A stretch of DNA of 12,633 nt from Nitrospirota bacterium (GTDB lineage: Bacteria; Nitrospirota; Nitrospiria; Nitrospirales; NS-4). Location: the NCBI GenBank assembly GCA_005877855.1, contig VBOF01000017.1:1-12633 (forward strand). The letters are read 5' to 3'. Shown here piece after piece: positions 6,667 to 12,633 of the stretch. A program made the position numbers and the translations under genes. Within the stretch, counting starts at the first letter, position 1. Each line of letters starts with the position of its first letter. The notes under the pieces are model-generated. The model worked only from the letters and a program-made list of their open reading frames with translations. It ran no database searches and was not told where the DNA came from.

Positions 6667-6732
6667 TCAAATCCTCCATCCACCCTGGGCGTCTCGCGAG
6701 CAACATGGGGCCCCTTTGTGTTTGGAGAACCG

Positions 6733-8697
6733 GTGGTTATCGTGTCTGATGGACCGACAGCGGCGATCGCCGTGAAGTTTCCGGACGGCACCAGCCGAAA
6801 GGCGCCGAAAGGTACCACGGCTGGAGAGGCTCTCGCCTTGTGCACAGGGAAGCTACCCGAGGGCGCGATCGCGGCGCTGGTGGACGGCAAGCCGGTGGAT
6901 CTTTCGCGTCCCCTGGAGGCCGACGCCGAGGTCCGTCCGGTAACCTTCGAGATGCCGGAGGGCAAGGAGGTCTACCGCCACAGCAGCGCCCACATCATGG
7001 CGCAGGCGGTCAAGGACCTGTTCCCCACCGCGAAGCTCACCATCGGGCCGCCGATTGAAGAAGGCTTCTATTACGATTTTGCGTACGAGCGGCCGTTCAC
7101 CCCTGAGGATCTGGAAAAGATCGAGGCGCGCATCCAGGAGATCATCCGGGCGAACCAGCCGTTCCGGCGGCGTGAGATGAAGCGGGCAGAGGCGATCGAG
7201 TTTTTCAGGCAGCGGGGCGAGGACTACAAGTGCGAGATGATCCAGGGGTTCACCGACGAGACCGTGTCCGTGTACGACCAGGGCGGGCTTATCGACCTGT
7301 GCCGGGGGCCCCATGTCCCGTCCACGGGCCACATCCATGCGATCAAGCTACTGACCGCAGCGGGAGCCTATTGGCGCGGAGACGAACGCAATCCGATGCT
7401 CCAACGGATCTACGGCACCTCGTTCCCGACCAGGGCGTTGCTGGACGCCTACCTGCACAAGCTGGAGGAGATCAAGAAACGGGACCACCGCAAACTCGGC
7501 AGAGAGTTGGACCTGATCGCGGTGAGCGACGAGGTCGGTCCCGGGTTGATCCTGTGGCTCCCCAAGGGGTCCACCGTCCGGTTGCAGATCGAGAACTTCT
7601 GGCGCGAGCAGCACCAGCAGCACGGCTACGCACTGGTCTACTCGCCACACGTCGCCCGTCTGGACCTCTGGAAGACGAGCGGCCACACCGAGTACTATCG
7701 CGAGAACATGTTCGCGCCGATGCAGGTCGAGGCGAGCGACTACCAGCTCAAGCCGATGAATTGCCCGTTCCACATCATGATGTACAAGTCGCACCTGCGG
7801 AGCTACCGCGACCTGCCGCTGCGCTACGCCGAACTGGGGACGGTCTATCGCTATGAACGGTCGGGGGTCCTGCACGGCCTGCTGCGCGTGCGAGGCTTCA
7901 CGCAGGACGATGCCCATCTGTTCTGCCGTGCGGACCAGATCGAAGAGGAAGTCTCGCGGGTGCTGGACTTCACATTCTTTGTGCTCAAGACCTTCGGGTT
8001 TGCCGATTACCAGGTGTGTGTCTCCACCCGGCCGGAGAAGGCTGTGGGGTCGGAGGCGGCGTGGGCCCAGGCGACCGCCGCGCTGGAGGCTGCGCTCAAG
8101 AGCCGGGGGATGGCGTACGGCATCGATCCCGGCCAGGGGGTGTTTTACGGCCCCAAGATCGACATCAAGATCAAGGACGTGCTGGGGCGGTCCTGGCAGT
8201 GCTCGACGGTCCAGGTGGACTTCAACAACCCCGAGCGCTTCGGGCTGGAGTTCATGGGGGAGGACGGCCAGCCTCACCGGCCGATCATGATTCACCGGGC
8301 GCTGATGGGGTCGATCGAGCGGTTCTTCGGCATCCTGATCGAGCAGTACGCGGGCGCCTTCCCCACGTGGCTGGCGCCCGTGCAGGCCGTCGTGATCGCG
8401 ATCACGGACAAACACGCAGACTATGCCCAGGACGTGGCGCGTCGCCTGACCGAGGCCGGGTTTCGCGTCGAAGCGGACCTGCGCAGCGAGAAGATCGGCT
8501 TGAAGATCCGGGAGGCGGAGCGGGCCAAGATTCCCTACATGCTCGTCGCTGGGGACCGCGAGAAGCAGGACGGCACCGTCTCCGTGCGAACTCGCGGCGG
8601 GGGTAACGCCGGCGCGATGACGGTGGCGGCCTTCCTGGCGCATTTGCAGGAGGAGGTGGAGGGGCGGGCGCTCACCAGCGCCATGCCCAAGGCTTGA
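6733..8697 (+). CDS. thrS: Threonyl-tRNA synthetase
   Basis: Class II aminoacyl-tRNA synthetase that charges tRNA-Thr in the cytoplasm. The domain order is complete: TGS domain (~residues 8-70, KFPDGTSRKAPKGTTAGEAL), editing domain with HSSAH (His83, His87) and CRGPH (Cys190, His194), then the catalytic core. Visible core elements are KPMNCPFH (zinc ligand Cys344), motif 2 YRYERSG followed by the second zinc ligand His395 (DDAHLF), and motif 3 IHRALMGSIERFFG with the third ligand His521. The C-terminal anticodon-binding domain (from about VQAVVIAITDKHADYA) is intact. Length is 654 residues, normal for the family. I prefer GTG 6733 because GGAG (6724-6727) lies 5 nt upstream; GTG 6718 would add five residues but has no comparable site. 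It heads the thrS-infC-rpmI-rplT operon; infC starts 22 bp after the stop. It probably depends on the tRNA-Val promoter, or on one I cannot see. Confidence 0.96.
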   Translation: MVIVSDGPTAAIAVKFPDGTSRKAPKGTTAGEALALCTGKLPEGAIAALVDGKPVDLSRPLEADAEVRPVTFEMPEGKEVYRHSSAHIMAQAVKDLFPTAKLTIGPPIEEGFYYDFAYERPFTPEDLEKIEARIQEIIRANQPFRRREMKRAEAIEFFRQRGEDYKCEMIQGFTDETVSVYDQGGLIDLCRGPHVPSTGHIHAIKLLTAAGAYWRGDERNPMLQRIYGTSFPTRALLDAYLHKLEEIKKRDHRKLGRELDLIAVSDEVGPGLILWLPKGSTVRLQIENFWREQHQQHGYALVYSPHVARLDLWKTSGHTEYYRENMFAPMQVEASDYQLKPMNCPFHIMMYKSHLRSYRDLPLRYAELGTVYRYERSGVLHGLLRVRGFTQDDAHLFCRADQIEEEVSRVLDFTFFVLKTFGFADYQVCVSTRPEKAVGSEAAWAQATAALEAALKSRGMAYGIDPGQGVFYGPKIDIKIKDVLGRSWQCSTVQVDFNNPERFGLEFMGEDGQPHRPIMIHRALMGSIERFFGILIEQYAGAFPTWLAPVQAVVIAITDKHADYAQDVARRLTEAGFRVEADLRSEKIGLKIREAERAKIPYMLVAGDREKQDGTVSVRTRGGGNAGAMTVAAFLAHLQEEVEGRALTSAMPKA

Positions 8698-8702
8698 ACC
8701 TG

Positions 8703-8722
8703 AAGGAGAGAGGTGCCCTATC
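8703..8722 (+). promoter_or_regulatory. infC ribosome-binding site and rare ATC start
   Basis: A purine-rich stretch, AAGGAGAGAGG (8703-8713), ends 6 nt before ATC (8720-8722). Reading from this ATC gives MAVPKLRINREIRVSP, the conserved beginning of IF3. The first ordinary start in frame, ATG 8807, would delete most of the IF3 N-terminal domain. The frame holds no ATG, GTG or TTG between the thrS stop and 8807. Confidence 0.85.
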
Positions 8723-9235
8723 GCCGTTCCAAAACTGAGGATCAATAGAGAGATCAGAGTATCGCCAGTACGCGTCATCGGTCCGGAGAGCGAACAACTC
8801 GGCATCATGACGACGATCGATGCGTTCAAGAAAGCGGAGGAGATGGGATACGATCTTGTCGAGATCTCGCCGACGGCTCAGCCGCCGGTCTGTAAGATCA
8901 TGGACTTCGGCAAGTACAAGTATGAGCTGAGCAAGAAAGCCCACACCGCCAAGCAACACCAGAAGGGTACGCATCTCAAGGAAGTCAAGCTGAGACCGCG
9001 GACCGATCAACACGATCTGGAGACGAAGGTGCGCCAGATGAAGGGGTTCCTGGCCGACGGGAACAAGACCAAGGTCACCGTAATGTTCCGGGGCCGCGAA
9101 ATGGCGTACCAGCAGATGGGCAGGGCGATGCTGGATAAAGTGCTGGCTTTGGTGGGGAGCGGCGCGCAGATCGAGCAGCCCCCGCGGCAGGAAGGGCGGT
9201 TTCTCTCGATGGTCCTAGCGCCTCAGAAAAAATAG
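8720..9235 (+). CDS. infC: Translation initiation factor IF-3
   Basis: 171 residues from the ATC start. IF3 binds the 30S subunit, prevents premature joining of 50S and rejects non-canonical start codons. The N-terminal domain (1-~75) carries RINREIRVSPVRVIGPESEQ then LGIMTTIDAFKKAEEMG and DLVEISPTAQPPVCKIMDFG; the linker KYKYELSKKA follows. The C-terminal domain (~85-171) has KEVKLRPRTDQHDLETK, GNKTKVTVMFRGREM and the ending GRFLSMVLAPQKK. Length is normal. In E. coli infC starts with AUU, and IF3 represses its own translation by discriminating against that codon; an AUC start here implies the same feedback. It sits 22 bp after thrS and 35 bp before rpmI, the standard order. Confidence 0.96.
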   Translation: MAVPKLRINREIRVSPVRVIGPESEQLGIMTTIDAFKKAEEMGYDLVEISPTAQPPVCKIMDFGKYKYELSKKAHTAKQHQKGTHLKEVKLRPRTDQHDLETKVRQMKGFLADGNKTKVTVMFRGREMAYQQMGRAMLDKVLALVGSGAQIEQPPRQEGRFLSMVLAPQKK

Positions 9236-9270
9236 CGTGACGGGCAACGAGCGCAAGAAGGAGAACGGAC

Positions 9271-9474
9271 ATGGCTGGGCAGAAACTGAAGACGCACAAA
9301 GGCGTGAAGAAGCGGTTCCGGAAGACGGGGACGGGGAAGCTCATGCACTATCCCGCCAACAAGCGGCACATTCTGACCAGCAAGAGGCGGAACCGCAAGC
9401 GCAGGCTCAGCGCGCCGACGCGCGTCGCTCCGGGGGATGTCTACCGGATCGCTGCGCTCCTGCCTCACCTATGA
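9271..9474 (+). CDS. rpmI: 50S ribosomal protein bL35
   Basis: 67 residues, very basic. KLKTHKGVKKRFRKTGTGK and KRRNRKRRLSAPTRVAPGDV are standard bL35 sequence, ending in the usual YRIAALLPHL-type tail. Length is normal for the family (about 64-67). ATG 9271 has AAGGAG (9258-9263) 7 nt upstream. It lies between infC and rplT as in most bacteria, and in that arrangement is usually translationally controlled by L20; I cannot identify the L20 operator here. Confidence 0.97.
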   Translation: MAGQKLKTHKGVKKRFRKTGTGKLMHYPANKRHILTSKRRNRKRRLSAPTRVAPGDVYRIAALLPHL

Positions 9475-9512
9475 ACTGATGAGCACCGCTCAAGGAAGGA
9501 GAGCCCACTGCC

Positions 9513-9875
9513 ATGCCACGGGCTAAAGGCGGGACCAAGACCCGCGCACGACATAAGAAGCGACTCAAGCTGGCGAAAGGGTACTACGGGGCCAAGAGCC
9601 GGCTGTTCCGCACGGCGACCGAAGCGGTGGACCGGGCGCAGCAGTACGCCTATCGCGACCGCCGCAACCGGAAGCGCGACTTCCGGCGACTCTGGATCGC
9701 CCGCATCACCGCCGCCTGCCGGTCCCATGGCCTGCTCTATTCCCGGTTCATCCATGCGCTCAAGCAAGCGGGCATCGGGCTGGATCGCAAGGTCCTCTCG
9801 AACATGGCCATTGCAGACCCGGGCGGCTTCACGAAGCTCGTGGACACGGTCAAGGCGCAGATGGCCAAGGCCTAG
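9513..9875 (+). CDS. rplT: 50S ribosomal protein bL20
   Basis: 120 residues, the usual length is about 117-120. It starts MPRAKGGTKTRARHKK, continues LAKGYYGAKSRLFRTA, RDRRNRKRDFRRLWIARI and SRFIHALKQAGIGLDRKVLS, all standard bL20 landmarks: the basic N-terminal extension that penetrates 23S rRNA and the globular C-terminus. AAGGAG (9496-9501) lies 11 nt before ATG 9513. bL20 is an early assembly protein and, in the bacteria studied, the translational repressor of rpmI-rplT. The next reading frame begins immediately after its TAG stop, where pheS would often be found. Confidence 0.97.
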   Translation: MPRAKGGTKTRARHKKRLKLAKGYYGAKSRLFRTATEAVDRAQQYAYRDRRNRKRDFRRLWIARITAACRSHGLLYSRFIHALKQAGIGLDRKVLSNMAIADPGGFTKLVDTVKAQMAKA

Positions 9876-9890
9876 ATGTGGAGTGAGCCG

Positions 9891-10571
9891 ATGAGGATGG
9901 GGATCACAGTCTGGATCATGGTCATCGTCCTTTCAGGGGCTGCGGTTGGGGCGTTCGCACTGCAGCCCGCCGGGGCATCGCCGATGGCTACATCGGAGCG
10001 GGGTGGGATTTCCGCCGACGTGCAGGGGACGGGGAAAGGCCCGTCTTTGACGGGCTGCCGCATCCGCCTGTACCGTGAAGATCTCATGCGGGCGCCTTAC
10101 CAGCTCATCATAGAAGGCCCGATACCGGGTGCAGGTTCTGAGCGTCCGCTCACACCGAGTGAAGCGAAGTGCGTCGAAAGCTTGCGCAAGGCAGGTAAAA
10201 AAGCCGTCGTAGGGGGCAAGATCAACGAAGCTATTCTTCACTACCTGAGCGCCGCGGATACGGCTGTGGCCCAGGCCGGAGAAACCTATCTTGAGCTGGC
10301 CAGCGCGTTAGACCAGGCGTCCTACCCACAACCTGCGGTGATCGCGTATCGCAAGGCCTGGATGGCGTTCGAAGCGGGATACAATCTACGAGGCGTGAAG
10401 GCCGAAGGGACCGGGCTGCTCACCCTTGCCAATATCCGGGACTCCCTCGTCCGGCTCGGCGGGCAGGTGCCGCCTGCGACCAGCCTGCCGGGGAAGATCG
10501 TGGAGGCCAATTCGACCCGCAGAATCCAGGAGGAGTACTTCGAGAAAGCCTTACCGCGTGTGACTCGGTAG
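9891..10571 (+). CDS. Exported protein with TPR-like helical region, function unknown
   Basis: 226 residues from ATG 9891. ATG 9876, directly abutting the rplT stop, would add five residues; I prefer 9891 because GGAG (9880-9883) stands 7 nt before it and the protein then starts MRMGITVWIMVIVLSGAAVG, a normal signal peptide. Cleavage is likely after AFA or PAGA, so it should reach the periplasm. After a low-complexity stretch comes RIRLYREDLMRAPYQLII. The region from about residue 95 to 185 looks like TPR helices (KAGKKAVVGGKINEAILHYL, TYLELASALDQASYPQPAVI, YRKAWMAFEAGYNLRG). I recognise no named family. It probably shares the thrS-rplT transcript. Its TAG stop lies in a palindrome shared with the convergent AsmA-like gene. 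Confidence 0.7.
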   Translation: MRMGITVWIMVIVLSGAAVGAFALQPAGASPMATSERGGISADVQGTGKGPSLTGCRIRLYREDLMRAPYQLIIEGPIPGAGSERPLTPSEAKCVESLRKAGKKAVVGGKINEAILHYLSAADTAVAQAGETYLELASALDQASYPQPAVIAYRKAWMAFEAGYNLRGVKAEGTGLLTLANIRDSLVRLGGQVPPATSLPGKIVEANSTRRIQEEYFEKALPRVTR

Positions 10572-10581
10572 GGTCCTACCG
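10566..10581. terminator. 16-bp perfect palindrome covering two convergent stop codons
   Basis: CGGTAGGGTCCTACCG: arms CGGTAG and CTACCG with loop GGTC, extendable by one U-G pair in the plus-strand RNA. The plus-strand TAG (10569-10571) and the minus-strand TAG (10576-10578 read in reverse) are both inside the arms. It could act as a bidirectional 3'-end structure, but no T-run follows on either side and ribosomes at the stops would mask it. Confidence 0.4.
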
Positions 10582-11931
10582 GAACAGTCCGAAAAATCCC
10601 TTCATGGAGCGGTATGACACGGTTGGATCGTCGGCCGGGCCTCGCACGTCGAAATCCATCCCGAGCGCAGTCGCGACCATGGCAACCTGTCCATCCTGCA
10701 GACTGACCGTGCCCTTGAAGACCACGTCGACTGCTGGGCCTTTGAGGGAAAGATCGTTGGTTGTCATCCGTCCGTTCTTGAATCGGAGGGTCCCTGAGAT
10801 GCGATCAAAAGGCATGCCTTCGCGTGACATGTCCGGCAGCCTGCCGGTGAAGAGGCGCTTGAGATTCAGGACCATGAGAATCTTGCCGAGGGTTTCCATC
10901 TTTCGGATGGTCCCGTCCTTGATCTCGATGCGCGCTGTCCCCGTCAGGCCCCGTACGAGTTCGTCAGGGGTGGTCCCGAGAGTTGCGATGGTCTGTTGCA
11001 TGGATGCGGTGCCGCTAATGAGGCCCGGTGGTAGCCCCAATACAGTGTAGAGATGACGCATCTGAGCCATTTGGAGTCCTTCAAACTTAAGGTCTGTCGT
11101 GTGCCGTGGGGGCTCTCTCTTCAGATTGGCGATGAAGGATCCGGTTGCCGTGCCTCCCAAGAGCTTCACCGAAAGATCATCCACACGCACGACGCCCTTC
11201 TTGACCGATAGGTCTCCCCTGAGATCCCGCACTGTGTAGACCTGGGCGGCAGTCCGATAGGTGCCCTCTCGAAGCGCCAGGGAGCCGTCTCCGTTCAGGC
11301 GAGCCATGAAGGACGCGAGCGAAGTTGTCGGCTTTCTGGCGTTCTGAGGCCTTGGCGCCAACGACACGTCATCCAGCTCGATGTCCAGACCTTGCAGGCG
11401 AATGAAAGGTGGGGCTCTCGTCCGTGTCCGGTCCCGGATCGTCACCTCTCCGTTCTTCACTCTGGCCTCTTGCAGCGCCAGTGTGATCGGAGGAAGGCTT
11501 TCCAGGCCTGGAAAGGTGCGAAGTGTTGGAGCGACGGGAGCGATTGACGGGAACGGCAGGTCCAACGAGCCGTCTGCGTTGCGGATCAGGGTAATCGCAG
11601 GCTCTTTGAGGATCACGCTATCGACCGTGACCTTTCGCTCGAGCAGGGGCACCACTTTGACCTCGACGATGAGTTGCCCCACGGCAACGAGCGGAGCGCC
11701 GTTGCGCTCGGCGATGGTGAGGTCCTCGACCTGGAGGCCAGGGCTTGGGATTGCGCGCAGACTCAAGCGTTCCAGTGTGACCCTGCGCTGAAGCATGGCT
11801 GAGGCGACCGTGGCCACCTGGTTACGGGCGGCTTCAAGATTTGTGATGACGGGGAGGTTCCAGAGGACAAGCGCAAGAGTGGCGGTGAGGAGCACCAAGC
11901 CGATAAAGCCTATAAGCAGCAGATTTTTCAC
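10576..11931 (-). CDS. AsmA-like membrane-anchored protein
   Basis: 451 residues from GTG 11931. The first ~25 residues form one membrane segment (VKNLLLIGFIGLVLLTATLA). AsmA-type sequence follows: LQRRVTLERLSLRAIPSPG then LQVEDLTIAERNG, repeated beta-strand-rich blocks (VTVDSVILKEPAITLIRNAD, VKNGEVTIRDRTR), and a C-terminal AsmA-like region (GTARIEIKDGTIRKMETLG, LRFKNGRMTTNDLSLKGPAV, VRGPADDPTV). AsmA-family proteins are anchored in the inner membrane, reach into the periplasm, and affect outer-membrane lipid or protein assembly; this is the likely role. The open frame runs further upstream, but that part overlaps the pheT coding sequence, is Arg/Pro/Gly-rich and resembles nothing. The GTG start lies 5 nt after the pheT stop, so the two are probably coupled, although no clear ribosome site is visible. 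Confidence 0.82.
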   Translation of the reverse strand: MKNLLLIGFIGLVLLTATLALVLWNLPVITNLEAARNQVATVASAMLQRRVTLERLSLRAIPSPGLQVEDLTIAERNGAPLVAVGQLIVEVKVVPLLERKVTVDSVILKEPAITLIRNADGSLDLPFPSIAPVAPTLRTFPGLESLPPITLALQEARVKNGEVTIRDRTRTRAPPFIRLQGLDIELDDVSLAPRPQNARKPTTSLASFMARLNGDGSLALREGTYRTAAQVYTVRDLRGDLSVKKGVVRVDDLSVKLLGGTATGSFIANLKREPPRHTTDLKFEGLQMAQMRHLYTVLGLPPGLISGTASMQQTIATLGTTPDELVRGLTGTARIEIKDGTIRKMETLGKILMVLNLKRLFTGRLPDMSREGMPFDRISGTLRFKNGRMTTNDLSLKGPAVDVVFKGTVSLQDGQVAMVATALGMDFDVRGPADDPTVSYRSMKGFFGLFR

Positions 11932-11936
11932 TGGAG

Positions 11937-12633
11937 TTACGACTGAGGATTGCCCGGAAGGGCGATCACCAGTTCGAAGGCACTGCACGGCATGGTGATT
12001 TGCCAGCGTTCCAGCACTTCCGGATGGAGCTCGCCGATCCAGCCCACCGCGTTGCTGTCTCGCTCGACCTGCCCGACTCTTCCCTCCAGGAACGACGGGT
12101 GGTCGGCCGGCGTCAGCGTGTAGGCCCAGCCCAGGTAGAAGCACAACAAGTCCAGGAACGAGTGTGCCTCGGAGAAGTTCGCGTTGGCGTGGGCCAGCAG
12201 GGCTCCCAGACGAACATCGGTCCGCGTGCCGGTCTCGGCCTGCGGATCGGGAACCACGACCTCGCCCAACTCGAACAGGAAATGCGGGTAGAAGCTCCGG
12301 GAAGAGGCGGTCTCGACGCGCAGCAGCGACGGCAGGACCCACTGGCGCAGGCACTCGTAACTTTGGGACATGACGTTCTCGATCTCGACGCAGCGGGCTT
12401 CGGGATGTCCGTCGGGCAGACGCATCCGGTGGATCAGGTCGCCGCGGGAGCCCAAGATGTTCGAGACAATCTCCTGGAAGCCGAAGCCAACCATCATCTC
12501 GCGCACCTTATCCGAGAGCTGCTCGATCCGGGACAGGCCCCCAACGGTGAAGGTCGAAGGCATGATCGGGCCAAACGTGTGGTACCCGCGGCTGATGGCC
12601 ACATCCTCGATCACGTCCACCGGGTGCATGAGA
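11937..12633 (-). CDS. pheT: Phenylalanyl-tRNA synthetase beta subunit, archaeal/eukaryotic type, 3' part (5' end outside window)
   Basis: About 231 C-terminal residues; the frame is open to the window edge, so the apparent ATG at 12629 is not the start. Landmarks are MHPVDVIEDVAISRGY, PSTFTVGGLSRIEQLSDKVR, MMVGFGFQEIVSNILGS, VEIENVMSQSYECLRQWVLP, FLFELGEVV, HPSFLEGRVG, IGELHPEVLERW and MPCSAFEL. These align in order with archaeal and eukaryotic PheRS beta (compare the human LTMPCSSLEI ending and its GPAFFPGR segment). The protein ends soon after the FELVIAL strand. The ferredoxin-fold anticodon-binding domain that closes ordinary bacterial PheT is absent, as expected for the archaeal type. 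The enzyme pairs with PheS to charge tRNA-Phe. It is convergent with the thrS-rplT operon, not downstream of rplT, and is followed after 5 nt by the AsmA-like gene. Type assignment is by eye but strong. Confidence 0.9.
   Translation of the reverse strand, partial: LMHPVDVIEDVAISRGYHTFGPIMPSTFTVGGLSRIEQLSDKVREMMVGFGFQEIVSNILGSRGDLIHRMRLPDGHPEARCVEIENVMSQSYECLRQWVLPSLLRVETASSRSFYPHFLFELGEVVVPDPQAETGTRTDVRLGALLAHANANFSEAHSFLDLLCFYLGWAYTLTPADHPSFLEGRVGQVERDSNAVGWIGELHPEVLERWQITMPCSAFELVIALPGNPQS

Noticed and set aside
6667..6732. T-box or terminator between tRNA-Val and thrS
   Set aside because: The gap is too short for a T-box and lacks its conserved sequence; GGGGCCCC (6707-6714) has no loop and no useful T-run after it.
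7348..8829. 493-codon open frame on the minus strand opposite thrS
   Set aside because: It lies antisense to an unmistakable threonyl-tRNA synthetase, is rich in Arg/His/Pro/Gly/Leu as expected from a GC-rich antisense frame, and shows no domain.
11932..12354. N-terminal extension of the AsmA-like frame
   Set aside because: It overlaps the well-conserved pheT in another frame, is Arg/Pro/Gly-rich, and the normal membrane anchor starts at GTG 11931.

Overview
The window reads as ordinary chromosomal sequence, moderately GC-rich, from a Gram-negative, outer-membrane-bearing bacterium. The evidence is an outer-membrane-barrel protein, an AsmA-like protein, signal peptides, a Fis-type regulator and an encoded CCA on the tRNA. 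The gene set would suit a Nitrospirota (Nitrospira-like) genome, but that is an inference from gene style, not a measured placement.

Left part (1-6434). The 3' end of clpB (disaggregase) opens the window. It is followed by a small Fis-type regulator with a degenerate receiver-like N-terminus. Next, almost touching it, is a membrane class III nucleotide cyclase with the architecture CHASE2 - three membrane spans - cyclase - PilZ. An AT-richer gap of about 270 bp leads to an exported FecR-domain protein whose tail carries perfect 57-bp tandem repeats. A TPR/outer-membrane-barrel protein faces it on the minus strand, and a strong hairpin lies between the two convergent stops. Together these look like an envelope-sensing module: a periplasmic CHASE2 sensor, a periplasmic FecR protein, an outer-membrane barrel, and an intracellular cyclic-nucleotide output that may respond to c-di-GMP.

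Right part (6549-10571). A stable-RNA-like promoter precedes tRNA-Val(GAC). The translation operon thrS-infC-rpmI-rplT follows, with no clear terminator between the tRNA and thrS. infC has no ATG/GTG/TTG at its conserved N-terminus and most likely starts at ATC, the rare-start arrangement known for IF3 autoregulation. Where pheS-pheT commonly follow rplT there is instead a small exported TPR-like protein of unknown function.

Far right (10576-12633, minus strand). An AsmA-like membrane-anchored protein lies directly behind the 3' part of a phenylalanyl-tRNA synthetase beta gene. That gene is of the archaeal/eukaryotic type and converges on the rplT operon. A perfect 16-bp palindrome covers the two convergent TAG stops (10566-10581).

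The most interesting points are the archaeal-type pheT beside a translation operon lacking pheST, the CHASE2-cyclase-PilZ protein whose natural start appears to be ACG, and the FecR/barrel partner genes. I see no CRISPR array, insertion sequence, phage gene or origin.
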